From: Ceratopteris richardii
Lineage: Eukaryota; Streptophyta; Polypodiopsida; Polypodiales; Pteridaceae
DNA: 64,000 nucleotides
NCBI GenBank assembly: GCA_020310875.1
Contig: CM035408.1
Span: 149,294,407 to 149,358,406 of the forward strand
Direction: 5' to 3'
The notes under the pieces were generated by a model. It did not search any database and was not told where the DNA came from. It worked only from the letters and a program-made list of their open reading frames with translations. This document shows positions 23,500-35,264 of this stretch, piece after piece. Numbering within the stretch: position 1 is the first letter of the stretch; each line of letters begins with the position of its first letter. The position numbers and the translations under genes are program-made.

Positions 23500-24530
23500 G
23501 CCAATTTAGTCCATACTTGTGGTTTGATTTTTAGTAATTCTTCCAAAGTTATAAAGCACTACACTTTCGTCTCCTTCAACTTTCGTGCTATGTTTGACGT
23601 TTTGCTTGAAATTCCTTTTCCTTCTGTTCTTATCGTTGGAGCATGATAAAGTTCTAAATTCCACTCATACTCTCCCATGTAGTTAGGCAGTGTGTTTATG
23701 CTCTTTAATTCCTCCGAACATACCTCACAATTTATCTCTTGACTCATCATTCCTAGGTTCTCGTTTGCATCCAAGTCTTCAAAAGGCAGATTAATACCCT
23801 TGGTTTTCCTCCATCTCTCTTCCTAGACTCTAGCCCATATATCCTCAAGCCAGTTAGCTTCAACTTTCGGGATCACAGAACTTGTTTCATGGTTTTCAGT
23901 GGCTTCTCCACAATCCTTCTGTCTTCTGAATGGTCATGTGTTCTTAAACCTTCTTGAAATTTTCTATCAGGTATTCTTGTTTTTGGAAGGTTTTGGATAG
24001 ATTTTTCTAATGTGTTTTGAGCGATTTTGATCAATTTTTTTGTAGAGTTCTAGCCTTTCTTTTTCCAAATCTCCTCTTAGATAGCTTACTTCGTGTTGTT
24101 CCACACTTGGTCCTGCTTTGATCCTAGATTGATATGCATTTATCCACATGGCTAGATCTTCAGGCATTGGGTCAGCTAAAACCGAACCAACTTGTTGTTT
24201 TTGTTGCTCTTTCTCTACTTTAATAGAATCCTTACTAGTTGTAGGATGCTCTTCTTTGCTCTTCTCTTCCTCCTTTTTTTGAGTCTACTTGTTTCTCAAT
24301 TTCTCTCGTCGAGTTTTCCATCTTTGAGTCCGTTTTACCTTAGAATTTTCTTCAAATTCTTCCGAATCTAGCACTATTTGAGGCACTGGAGTTTTTGGTT
24401 TGTTGGTTTTGTGCATAATTGAATATGCCTGTTGAAAATAAACTCTCACTCTATCCCACGATACTTCTATCACAATACTGATCATAGCCCTCGTCACATT
24501 TTCATTGGGTTTAATTTGATTTTAACTAGA
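23500..24530 (-). pseudogene. Gypsy D gag-like region
   Basis: Short minus-strand frames (24285-24497, 23967-24167, 23559-23774) between the primer site and protease 1. They hold a Lys/Arg-rich part and a charged helical part (PEDLAMWINAYQSRIKAG), then a Cys pair (CEVC). No capsid core or CCHC knuckle is visible. By position it is gag, but it is short and unrecognised. Confidence 0.45.
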
Positions 24531-24984
24531 AATTTCACTTGATCTCACCTCACGGATGCTCTCTCTTGGTTCTCCACTTGATTAGCTGATCTCTAAGGCT
24601 GTAGGCATGCATGATATCAGAACCACGATACCTATCATTAGAACTCCATGATACTTGCATAAACAAGTGACTTCTCAATGAGTTGTTTTTGGTTTTTATA
24701 GTCCTAGGCTAGCCCAAGGCTGAGAGGTACATAAATAATTTTTTTTTGGGATTTTGGGGGGATCTACCTACCTACTCTACTCCTACTCCTTCCTTTCTAC
24801 CCTCTATTCCTACTCACTCACTCTCACTTCCCTATGTCTAACAACTTACTACACACACTTTCCAAGTGTGAAGTAATAAGTGCAAATAGAAATGACTTAC
24901 CAAAGCAGAGTACTCACCTCTTCACAACTCATACCTTCTCCTAAGAGCTCTTACCATCATGCGAGTACCTCGCTTGGACTCGTA

Positions 24985-25004
24985 GTTCCCTGGCAATGGT
25001 GCCA
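24985..25004 (-). other. Primer-binding site of Gypsy D
   Basis: The minus strand reads TGGCACCATTGCCAGGGAAC, close to the TGGCGCCGTTGCCGGGGA class used by Athila/Tat-type elements (tRNA-Asp-like). It lies about five bases inside the LTR end. Confidence 0.7.
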
Positions 25005-25009
25005 AAAAA

Positions 25010-25640
25010 TGTGTGTACCTAAGTGGCAACTTAGGGACTTATGATGAAAGAGACTATTCCTTTATCACCAAAAAGTGCATATAGTGGGGATCACACATTT
25101 AAATTATCAATCCAAGAAGTATCTTGAACCTAACCGAGTGTATGAAGACTTGCACTTACACAATGGTCAATGAAGTGAGATAGCTACCAATGCATACAGA
25201 TGAGTAATATCTCTCACATTCATCACTCACATAGGTGGAAATGGTGTCATGATACATGAAACAACTGTAAGCACAAAAACAAGCTTTTCTCTTAGCTTTG
25301 AACTTGAAATATGGTCAATAGCGGGTTTGTTTCGAAGCTTTTGACAAGACGCATCCAATGGTCATATGAATTGGATAAAAAACACTTCCATGCACTCATT
25401 CCAAGCTACAATCACACATGCAAGCTCACAAGCAAGGAGATACAAAAGGAAGAAGAAGAAAATTCATAAATTAGAGTTCTCTGTTACTCACAATGGCAAA
25501 AGTCTCTACAAAGTGTCATCAAATGACTTATATACATGTGCCCTAAAAATGTTCCTTTCACACAAGAGACCAACACTTTATTAAAGAAAGCCTAAATTCT
25601 TAATTTTTTACAAAGATTATGATACAATGTTTGGAATTTA
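25010..25640 (-). repeat. 5' LTR of Gypsy D (right end uncertain)
   Basis: The LTR ends on the minus strand with GGTACACACA at 25010, next to the primer site. A TATATAAG on the minus strand at 25527-25534 is a plausible U3 promoter, so the LTR must reach beyond it. The far boundary cannot be fixed because the partner LTR is missing. Confidence 0.55.
25527..25534 (-). promoter_or_regulatory. TATA box in Gypsy D LTR
   Basis: Minus strand TATATAAG, oriented toward the primer site and pol genes. Confidence 0.4.
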
Positions 25641-25888
25641 TGCCTCTAGAGGACTCCTCTAGTGCATTTACATGGCTTCATGAGACTTTCATATATATTT
25701 GAAGAAGAAAATTGATGCTCATAATTTGAAAATTTTTGGGGCTCCTTTCCCTGTGCTTCTTTACTCTGCAACATGAACAAGTGCATCATGTAAATCTGCA
25801 TCACAAATGGAATGATCCACATCATCACATGAAACCTGCAAAGGCTGAGAACTTGCCTCATTTGGATCAGCACTAGATTATCCACCTG

Positions 25889-26616
25889 TTAAAAGAGGAA
25901 GGAAAGTTTCACACATGTCTTTGGAGCTAGCTGATGTCTCCTTAGTACATGAAAGTAATGGTTGAATAGCATCTTCCACAAAACAACGTCACGACTAACC
26001 AAAATGCTTTTAGTCTGTGGATGATACAAATGATAGCTTTTGCTTTCAGAACTGTCCAACAAAAATAATTTCACTACTTTATCATCCAATTTCTTGCATT
26101 GTTGTTCAGGCACTAATGCATATGCAAGACAACCAAAAACACGCAGATGAGAAATATATCGCTTACGACCATGCCAAGCCTCATATCGAGTGATAGACTA
26201 CAATACTTTAGTGGGACACCTATTAAGTACATATGCTACACACATAACAACCTCAAGCCAGCAATTATGTGGTAAAGCCTAACTCTTGACCATAGACCTC
26301 GAATCTCCATGAGTGACATATTCTTCCATTCAACAAATCCATTCTTTTGAGGTGTATACGACACTGTACACTAATGTTTTATCCCTTGTTCATCCAGAAA
26401 TGCATTAAAATTAGGAGACATATATTACCCCCTTGATCAAAATGAAGAGTGCCCATTTTACATGCTGATAGATTTTGAGCCAAAACCAAAAACTGTTTGA
26501 AGCACATAAACACTTGGGACTTTGCTTTCAATATATATACCCATGCATGCCTAGAAAAATCAGCGATGAAAGTCACAAAGACTGTGAATAAGCTACAATT
26601 TCTGAGTAGCTCAAAC
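25889..26616 (-). pseudogene. Copia E1 integrase remnant
   Basis: The frame at 26379-26750 carries the start of the core (FVTFIADFSRHAWVYILKAK, then FDQGGN where FRSDRGGEY is expected). 25889-26113 carries the C-terminal block (FLLDSSESKSYHLYHPQT, SRDVV). Between them the sequence matches E2 integrase in broken frames. Confidence 0.7.
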
Positions 26617-27222
26617 TCAACCATCTTTTCGGAAGGAGGAATGCTGCATTTTGCCCAAAATACAGCCTTCACATACATGTTTACCAGGTGCCTCAAGTTT
26701 GGGTAGAGAGGAAACCATTTCAGATTTCTGCAGGCATAGCAAACTAGCAAAATTCAGATGACTAAAGTGTGCATGCCAAAGCTTTGCATCTGACATAGCC
26801 TGAGAATCATGTACTACACATGCTAAATCATTCATAGATTTTTCATAGTCTATGAGCTTATATAGCCCACAACATAAAATGCCAGAAGCAATAATGACAT
26901 CACCATTTGATAGATCGTGAACTGTACATCTGTCATCAACAAATTTCACAACCAAGTCAATCTTGGCCAAATTTGAAATTGATAACAGATTCTTCTTGAT
27001 CCCCGACACAAATAAAGCATTTGACAATGTAAAAGAACTACCATCAACAGTAGTCAGAATGACCTTACCAACTCCCATGATAGGATAAGAGGAGTTTTTG
27101 GTGCATGTGATAGTATTCCCTATAGGGGCAGGCTCGAGTGAAGTGAAGAAACTATGCTGCAAGGTAATATGTTTGGTTGCCGCACTATCAAGGTACCAAA
27201 CATTTGAGTCTACTATAGACAT
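26617..27222 (-). pseudogene. Copia E1 protease and integrase zinc region
   Basis: WYLDSAATKHIT is the retropepsin site with DSA where the family and sister copy E2 have DSG, so the catalytic loop is changed. PIMGVGKV, GIKKNLLSIS and the zinc part WHAHFSHLNF...CEGCILGK follow. The frame is open for 201 codons. Confidence 0.8.
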
Positions 27223-27234
27223 ACACTGTTCATG

Positions 27235-28254
27235 AGAAGATGGGTCATAAATGCAAATAGTGGTAAATACCCATTCTTCATTCTACACAAAATTAGCAGA
27301 CTTTGTTTTGGGTGTAGAGGCCTCTGCAACAACCATTCTAGCCTCTTTCTTCCTTGCCTCTTTAGTAACCAGTTTTGGACAGCTCTTTATGACATGATCA
27401 TTTCCTTTATAGTATTTGCAAAACAATTTTTGCTTTTTTTGTTTTCTTCTCGTCTCTATCATCCTTCTTTGATTGTGCAGAATTAGCAGATTTTTGCTTA
27501 CTAGTAGAAGAGCTCCATTTACCTTTGCCCCTTCTGACTAGCCAGGAAAGCTTGATCTACAACATGCATAATGGACCTGATCTGCCTAGACTGATCTTCT
27601 TGCAACAAAACAAAGACTAACTCCTCAAATGTTACATCATTTAGATTGCCTTTCATCATCAAATCAAGAGTAGAAGCAAAACTCTAATATGAATCAAAAG
27701 ACCATTCACAATAGTCTGCATAAGTGAACTGTCAAGCTAAAATCAATTGTTCCTTCAAATCTTTTATCTTTTTCAAAAACCTTTGCATGGAATCTCCTTC
27801 ATTCATGTGCTCATTCTCCAAATTTCTTCAGAGATAAGAAACACGAGCCTCATTCCTTGCCTCGTATAAAGTGATAAGTGTATCCCAAGCATCCTTAGCT
27901 GGTCTATAAGAGCAAATGTGAGGAATAATGGCACATTTGATAGACAAGGCTATCAATGCATGTCCCTGAGCATCTCTGCCATCCCAAAAATTTTTCTCTA
28001 TAGTAGGTGCAACAAGAACCATAGCATGAACAAGAATATGAAGAATATCGTCATCTTCAATGCCGTCTACATCACCTTCAACAATTGTGTTTGCAGGTGT
28101 AATAGGACATTTTTCAACACCCTACACAATATTCCATAGTCCTTTTGCAACCAACACATGATCCATCATATAAGTCCATAATGCATAATTGGTTTCGTGC
28201 AACTTATCCTCAACATCCAACATATGGTATTAATACATCATTGCTTTCTCCCAT
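27235..28254 (-). pseudogene. Copia E1 gag remnant
   Basis: An ATG at 28252-28254 opens a short frame that shifts within twenty codons. DAQGHALIALSIKC and KDAWDTLITLYEARNEARVSYL follow at 27828-28022, then the rest of gag in broken frames to the knuckle region near 27400. It aligns with E2 gag at 54255-55316. Confidence 0.7.
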
Positions 28255-28595
28255 GGCCACTGACTAAAATACATTGATGCAAAAAAAGTACTATATCTCA
28301 AAAAATTGAATAGAATTACCCTGTTGAGTTTTGCTAAACCTGTAGCAAACTTCGAGATGCTAATACTGGCGAACCAAAACCTGTATATATCTTTGGCATA
28401 AAAAGATGAAATTGCCTGTACAAGTGTTGTAATAGTGCATTCAGAGGCCAAAATGAGCTCAGATTACAATTTCAACATGATCCAATGAAGCAGTTTTGAA
28501 CTTCTAATCAGCTTGATTATGCTTATCAAATTTCAAGCGATTTTGAGACTTTGACTGGAGGGGTATCCACAATGCCCTAGATGAAACGATGACCT

Positions 28596-28607
28596 CCTTT
28601 GATACCA
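28596..28607 (-). other. Primer-binding site of Copia E1
   Basis: Minus strand TGGTATCAAAGG, a variant of TGGTATCAGAGC, just inside the LTR. Confidence 0.7.
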
Positions 28608-28609
28608 AT

Positions 28610-28840
28610 TGTTGGAGTTTGAGGTCTGGAAGCATGCGAACAACACAAGGAAGGAGAAGGAGAAGCTTGGAGCACAATACACAATACTGAATGTATTACC
28701 ACTAGAATGTACAAAGATAAGTGACCCATTAAGGCAATAGGCATATATACAAGCTGAGGGAAAAAACCTCCTAAAGAGGGAAAAAAGTGCCTCGATAGTC
28801 CTAGTGTGTTCACACACATCACTACCTAAATATATCAACA
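28610..28840 (-). repeat. 5' LTR of Copia E1
   Basis: 231 bp, TGTTGGAG...ATATCAACA, clearly related to the E2 LTRs at 50771-50995 and 55673-55902. Confidence 0.88.
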
Positions 28841-29431
28841 AGGTTCATCTCCTCTATCTCCATGAGAGTGATTAGTTGGTCAAAATCAGGAAGAGGGTCC
28901 CTTACATACATTGAAGTTGTGAAGGCCCTCCATTTTTCATCATTCCTAAGTCCATTTAAGGTGTGGGCTAGAAGATCATCATCATCTAGGGCACAACCGA
29001 TTGACCTTAGTGCATTTGCAAGCTCTTTAACCTTTAATATGTAATCATTAGCACCTTGACAAAGGCCTTTTCTAAGATTATTTAGGTCATTCTTGAGTTG
29101 AATTTTTATAGCTTTTGTGGAGGTTGAGTACAATCTCTTCAAGCACTCCCACACCTTCTTTGATGTATCCAAATCTTGAATATGTCCTATCATGGAGTTG
29201 CTAGTATGCTGAGACAAAATAAAAATGACTTTTTTTTTCCCTTTCATCCCACTCTCTTACTTCTCTTCTCTAGTTATTGGTTGGATTTAAGTAATACATA
29301 TAGGGTTTTGGCTCTCCACCACTCACAAGTCTCCACAAACCTTTCCCCATCAAAAAATTACTTATTCTAAATTGCCTTGGTTGGTAGCTTCCCTTTTCAA
29401 ACTTGTCAATCTGAGCATTGAGAATAGCCAT
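28841..29431 (-). pseudogene. Copia F gag (UBN2 type), cut by E1
   Basis: From ATG at 29429-29431 the minus strand encodes a Copia gag N-terminus (RISNFLMGKGLWRLVSGGE), a TAG near 29270, then after a frameshift at a run of T residues the core LSQHTSNSMIGHIQDLDTSK, KKVWECLKRLYST and NGLRNDEKW. It stops at the E1 LTR at 28840. The remaining part of F is not seen to the left of E1. No zinc knuckle survives. Confidence 0.75.
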
Positions 29432-30774
29432 GGTTCCTCTAAATCTTTTGAAACTTCCCCTTGATGCAATGAAGTTTAAAAATATGGATTTTACGTCAAA
29501 AAATAGAGCTACTCCTCTTGATGAAGTTTCATCTTTGACTCGATGACTTGTTTGCTTCCCCTTATTGACATGCCCATTCTTTACTTCTTTTCTTCAAAAT
29601 TTGATGAGGTCTTTACTTCACTTTAGAATCTCCTTCTTATCTCTTTGATACTCTACATATATCTCTGACAACATTCTTGGAGGATAAACACTCCTATGTG
29701 CACAACAAATGAACCCTCATAGGATCCTGAATTTGTTCAGACATAGGATTTGTTTTTTTTTTTTAATTCTCTGAGTACATGTGTAGAATGGAAATAAAAC
29801 TTTGTAGACTAAAAGTAGACATATAGAGCTTTCTTGTGAGGGTAAAATTAGTCCATTTGAATACTAGATGATTCCTCAACTAGCTAGAACAAAATAGATA
29901 ACTTGATCGCTTCATAGAGTATTAGCTAACTACATTGACACTATTCTAAAATCTTCTCTGCAATTATGAAGAAACTTATCTCGAGACTTATAGCACTTAA
30001 AGTAGAATTTATGTGCTCTCCAAGAAGAACAAAAATAATTGCAACTGGATTCGGGATGAAGGAGAAACAACAATTACAAGATCAGAGCGTTTGTGACGAT
30101 CATCTAGAGAGATAGAGTACATAAAAGTGAAATTTTTGCAAAATATGCAGAGAACGGCTAGTAGGGGATGTGCTTAAGCAAGGGAGGGAGCAACTTGGGC
30201 ACCTATTTCCTTTCCTCTAAGTCATAATATAACTCATTACAGGCTTTAAAGATCAAATACCAACCTCTTTAACCAATCAAAAGCCTATACTTGTCAAAAG
30301 GTGAGGTCCAATCACATCAAGAGGTGACCTAAATTTTCTCTAATCAACTTCTTTACATTATAGACATGATTTGATGCCTCCAACTCGTGAAAATCATCCT
30401 CTAATTGTGGATGATGTGAAAGGTCCAATTTTGGGGCATGTTCCCACACTCTTGAGCTTGAAATACAAAACTTTCAACACATTTCCCACTTCCACTCATT
30501 CCTCTAGGCAATCAACCATTCAGCCTCCCCCTTTTCCTTAACTCTCCATTGATATTAAGCTCTTCCTTGCCTATCTCCTCCCACTTTCCACTCATCCCCT
30601 TAGGCGACCACCTATTCACCATTCCTGGGGTGACTACCCATTCCTTCTAGCAATTTGGCAACTGTCAATTCACTACCCATTCCTTCTAGCAATCTTGTGA
30701 CTACCAATTCACCGATTTGGGCTTGGATGCCAAATCTTTGGGTGAATATCTACTCATCTATATCTAAGTAAATA
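29432..30774. other. No gene seen; becomes C-rich
   Basis: AT-rich non-coding DNA to about 30440, then increasingly C-rich with degenerate copies of the repeat that follows (CCATTCCTTCTAGCAA-type motifs). No open frame has a recognisable domain. Confidence 0.5.
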
Positions 30775-31310
30775 CCATTCTTTTTTCCCCTAGGCTACCA
30801 CCTATCCCTTTTCCCCTTGCCTTCAACTCTTTCTTGTGCACCTCCTTCCAGGCGACTACCAATGGCTAGGGTGGCTATTATTCCTTTGTCCCCCAAGCGA
30901 TCACCTATCCCTCTTCCCCTTGCCTTCTACTCTTCCTTGCCCACCTCCTTCTAGGTGACTACGAATGGCCAAAGCTAATACCATTCATTTTTCCCCATGT
31001 GACCACCTATCCCTCTTCCCCTTGCCTTCCACTGCTCCTTTCCACCTCCTTCCCACCTCCTTCTAGGTGACTACCAATGGCTAGGGTGATACCATTCCTT
31101 TTTCCCCATGCAACCACCTATTCCTCTCCCCCTTGCCTTCCACTCTTCCTTGCCCAAATCCTTCCAAGTGACTACCAATGGACAAAACGACCACCATTCC
31201 TTTTCCCCTAGGCGACCACCTATCCCTTTTCCCCTTGCCTTCAACTCTTCCTTGGCCACCTCCTTCCAGGCGTCTACCAAATGCCCAGGGTGACTACCAT
31301 TCCTCTTGAC
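30775..31310. repeat. C-rich tandem repeat, five units of about 104 bp
   Basis: The anchor ACCATTCCTTTTTCCCC recurs at about 30775, 30879, 30981, 31092, 31194 and 31297 (spacings 102-111). Each unit continues with CACCTATCCCTTTTCCCC, TTGCCTTC and GACTACCAATGG blocks. Open frames through it (31071-31325 minus) only reflect the repeat. Confidence 0.85.
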
Positions 31311-31796
31311 TGGGTGATTACCCATCTAAAACTCCCTCTTGCCTTGAACCTCAACATGACTAGGAACCCACTCTCCACTTCCACTTAAACTCATCTTAGC
31401 CTCCAATCTCTCTTTCAAAGTGCAGCTATCAATCACTCACTCACTCACTCACCTATTCCATGCCCACGTGCCCACCCCAACAACTCCCTAAGTGACAAAT
31501 CGCCCACCTACCCCCTAGATACCACTCCCCTACCTATGCTTCATAATCAATCCTTCACCACACACCCCATTCAGCCATTATTGTCCACCTATCCCCTAGC
31601 TAGCACTTGCCCTTGCCAACACCACTCACCCTAACTACCCTTCACAATTAATCTTTCAGTCCCATCCTTCCCCTAGATAATAACAAGAACTATTTCTCAA
31701 TTGGCAACACTTTTCAATTCTCGATTGGCAACCACTGCATAATTTTGATTAGCCTTAATCCACAACTCCCTAAAATTACCAACCGTTTGGCATAGC
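31311..31796. other. No gene seen; C-rich
   Basis: CCA/CCC-rich sequence continuing the composition of the tandem array without clear units. No coding support. Confidence 0.45.
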
Positions 31797-33420
31797 CTTG
31801 TTAATGATGAAGGAGAGGAAGTTGATAGTATATATGAGTATGGTGAATCTCATTATGCGTTTATGATAAAAGTTGAGCAAGAAGATGAACCTACATGTTA
31901 TGAAGAGACAAAAGGAAATGAAAAGTGGGAGAAAGCAATGAAAGAAGAAATGGATGACTACAAGACAAGAAGACTTGGATTTTATTTCCAAAGATACCAA
32001 AACAAAAGGTAATTGGCTACAAATGGGTTTTTAAGATAAAAAGAAATAGTGATGGTAGTGTATCAAAATATAAAGCTAGACTCACAGCAAAAGGATATGC
32101 TCAAACTCAAGGATTGGACTATGGGGAAAAATTTTGTCCAATCCCAAACATGGCTACAATGAGAACTTTGTTGCCTTTAGATGCATGTAAAATATGAAAT
32201 ACATATCAATTATACATAAAGAATGTTTCTCTGAATGGTATGTTAAGTGAAGAAGTGTATATGTTACAATCACATGGTTTTGTTGATGATAGATGTCCTA
32301 ATCACATATGCAAGTTAAAGAAGAGATTATGTGTTCTTAAACAAGCATCAAGGGCATGGAATGCAAGGTTGGTAATTAAATTAACATATGCTCCAAGGAT
32401 ATACAGTGAGTCATGATGATCCTTCACTTTATATAAAACATGTAGATGACATGTCTGTATATGTATGCATTTATGTGGATGACTTGTTGACTATAGGGAA
32501 TGATGGAAAAATAGTTGAAGAGATCAAAGGTAATTTGGGAAAGGAATTTAAAATTTCAGATCTTGGTTTGCTTAGATATTTTCTTGGTATTGAGATGGAG
32601 ATGAAGGTATGTGGTTGATAAAGAGAAAGCATGTATGTGCTATGATGAAAATGTTTGGTATGCAGGGATGTAACTTTGTTTTCTACTCCAATGGGATGTA
32701 ACATAAAGTTGAGTTCAAAAGAAGGTGATGAATTTCATTATATGAATGCTTATAGATCGATGGTAGGATCTTCGATTTATGCAAAAAAAAACTAGACCTG
32801 ATATAAGCTATGACGTGTGAGTATTGTGATAGTTTATGCATGAACCTAGAGTACCTCATATGCATGCAACCAAAAGAGTGCCTAGGTATTCGAAAGGTAC
32901 CATGAACAAAGGATTATTTTATAGTCATGATGCTGATTTACCTCTTACAGTTTTTAGTGATGGAGATTGGGTTGAATGTAAAGATGATAGAAGATCCACA
33001 AGTGGATATGTGGTAATCACAAGAAATAAGATATCAACATTGGGCTCAAAGAAACTGCCTACAATTGCTTTATCTTCTACAAAGGTTGTGTATAGAGGTT
33101 TAGCATTGGTTGCTAATGAGATTATGTGGTTTAAGAGGTTTTTTCATGACTTGAATGTGTAGGTTGATGCACCATTGATATATGGGGATAAATTGAGTTG
33201 CATTGATATGAACTCAAATCCCATGCTAGGGAAAATCATATAGAGATACACTATCATTATGCTTGAGAGAAGGCCATAAACAATGAAGTGTTGATTTATT
33301 TTGTTGAAACAAAGGATCAAGTTGCAGATATCTTCACAAGATCCTTGAATGGACCAAAGCTTCAAAGATTCAAATATATTCTTGGCATGAAAGAAATACC
33401 CTTTGGAGCTTGAGCGGGAG
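31797..33420 (+). pseudogene. Copia G reverse transcriptase and RNase H remnant
   Basis: Begins in the pre-RT linker (ETKGNEKWEKAMKEEM) and runs through RT. The best frame, 32388-32618, has VCIYVDDLL and FKISDLGLLRYFLGIEME. RNase H is visible in pieces: SDGDWVECKDDRRSTSGYV at 32836-33162, then the tail VETKDQVADIFT just before the LTR. Integrase and gag are absent. Many stops and frameshifts. Confidence 0.8.
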
Positions 33421-33422
33421 AA

Positions 33423-33900
33423 TGTTGAGAACATTGTTTTTATGTATATGTTAAGGTACTTGTTCCAAAAGATACAAACACCTTTGGGAGGCCTTCAAAT
33501 GCTTTAGTAAGGCTCAAATAAATGGTAAACGATGGCTAAAGTGCCACGTGATATCTAGAACATGATGACTCAAATGGATGAGTCACAAGGAAAATCATTG
33601 TGGTGTCCTACTGGAAGGTCGATGTGGCTACTTCTCAAAGTCCAACCATATTTTGCTTAGTTCAACACTAAAGTCATGGAATAACTCCACCCATGTCTAC
33701 CTTGACCTTATTTGTATTAGGAAGATTATTTGATAGTTCTTCATGGTAAAACAAGATATGAGAACCCGTGATCTTCCTTGAAGTCCAAGAGAGTCATATG
33801 TCCATCTCTATGTTGTTCTATTGTAGAGAGAGCTTGCGAAGCTTGTATGTCCTTCATTACATATGAAAATCAAGTGTTTTATGGTTTATCATAACATTTC
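33423..33900 (+). repeat. Start of Copia G 3' LTR
   Basis: TGTTGAGAACATTG follows the purine tract GAGCGGGAGAA at the end of RNase H, the normal Copia arrangement. The other LTR is not in the window, so the right end is a guess. Confidence 0.55.
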
Positions 33901-35264
33901 TATTGTGTATTATCATTTCTATATATTTTCATATTCATTGGAGTTGTGTGCTGACAGCAGTGCACTGTCTTTGCAGGTAATGTGTGTTCTTAGGCTCATC
34001 TCTGGTTCAAGGTCTCCATTAAACCTAATTTGCAGAGGCCACATCTTCTAGTATATTTATCCATTTTGAGTGTTATATAGCTCATTTGAAAGCTCTTAAT
34101 GTCTAGGATATGTATATAAATTAATTTTGAAAATTCTAAGTGAGTAAAGAGCAGCAAGCTCTATAGCATAACTAGATTTTTGTGCACAAGTTTTTGAGGT
34201 GGTCAACTAGATCCTAGTGGGTTCGACCTACTTCTAGCTATACTTTGGAGGCCAATAAAATCCAATTAATCTCACTATGGATTGACATTAAGATTTTGAA
34301 TGAGAAAATATTGAAATTCCCTATGTGCTTTGATTTCAGGTTCCTCCTAATCAACTAGGTTTGGTGATGACAAGTGTGTTGCACCCCTTATTCATGATGA
34401 GTGAACAATGGGTTGCGATGAGCTACTAGTTAATACTTTGCTTGATGAGGTGATTTTTTCCACATTATCTTGATAAAGAAGGTATAATCGCAATTTTAAT
34501 GATGAGTTTCATAATGTTATGCTTTCTTCAGTGAGTGTGAGGGCTACAAAATCTGGATGCACTTGAGTTTCCTTGATGAGAAAAAACAAGGTTTGTGACA
34601 ATTCTCAATCAGAAGATGAGTAAGGAGGTTTTTGCACTACTCTTTGGATCCCTTAAGCGATTATTATATATGCTCTCTCTTTTATATAACTAGTCTCATC
34701 AAGGACCATCAAACCATGTCCATGTGACTCTATTGCTTTAAAGATAGAGAGGGAGAATATGTTATGTTTTCTATGATGACCTAGAGTGTTGCACTCTCAT
34801 TGGCCATGATTTTGTGATTGGAAAATATAGAATTTTTCTTATGAACCTATGTTCTCATTGATGGGAGATGAAACACTCGAGACTCATGATGAGGAGGTGG
34901 ATTAAAAAATGATTGAATTTTCTCCCCTTTATATACGCATGCTTAAGAGTTGTTGCAATCTCTCTCTATGATATTTCAATTATAGATGCAAGCAATGAAC
35001 ACTTGAATTGGTGGATCCAAGTCTACGTGAGCACTTTTGCCAAGTCTTTTGATGAGTTCTTGATGCTCCATTTGTGATGAGGTCTCTTTAAATACCAATG
35101 GGTGGGATGGGTTGAATGAACGGAATATGACCTATAGTTTGAAATGATAGATGTGAAGGGAAAGAGTCGAAAGAATGAAAAGTTAACAAACACGAGAGGG
35201 ATATGATTATATGAGTAGTGATTCAAAGCAGAAGATATGGATGAAATTTTAAAGAAGGGATCAG
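33901..35264. other. No gene seen
   Basis: AT-rich non-coding DNA. The stretch around 34060-34140 (TTATATAGCTCATTTGAAAGCTC) resembles 40560-40610, so it may belong to a related retroelement leader. No coding frame is supported. Confidence 0.45.

Larger units (their letters stand above)
16790..25640 (-). mobile_element. Gypsy element D (Athila/Tat-like), decayed
   Basis: Minus-strand Ty3/Gypsy element. From right to left: 5' LTR (from 25010), primer site of the TGGCACC type, a short gag-like region, retropepsin 1, RT with YVDDF, RNase H, integrase with zinc finger and core, retropepsin-like domain 2, a Gln-rich stretch, and an unknown ORF. The protease motif LGRPF, the RT block MEVYVDDF and the primer site resemble the Athila/Tat (OTA) lineages. 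The 3' LTR is missing: the left end is a junction at about 16789. Stops and frameshifts are numerous. Confidence 0.8.
25777..28840 (-). mobile_element. Copia element E1, 5' half
   Basis: Minus-strand Copia of the same family as E2 (50771-55902). It keeps the 5' LTR, primer site, gag, protease and integrase. The match to E2 stops near 25777, corresponding to about 52777 in E2, so RT, RNase H and the 3' LTR are lost. Its 5' LTR sits inside the gag of Copia F. Confidence 0.85.

Noticed and set aside
31071-31325. Trp/Lys/Gly-rich minus frame
   Set aside because: Translation of the 104-bp tandem repeat, not a gene.
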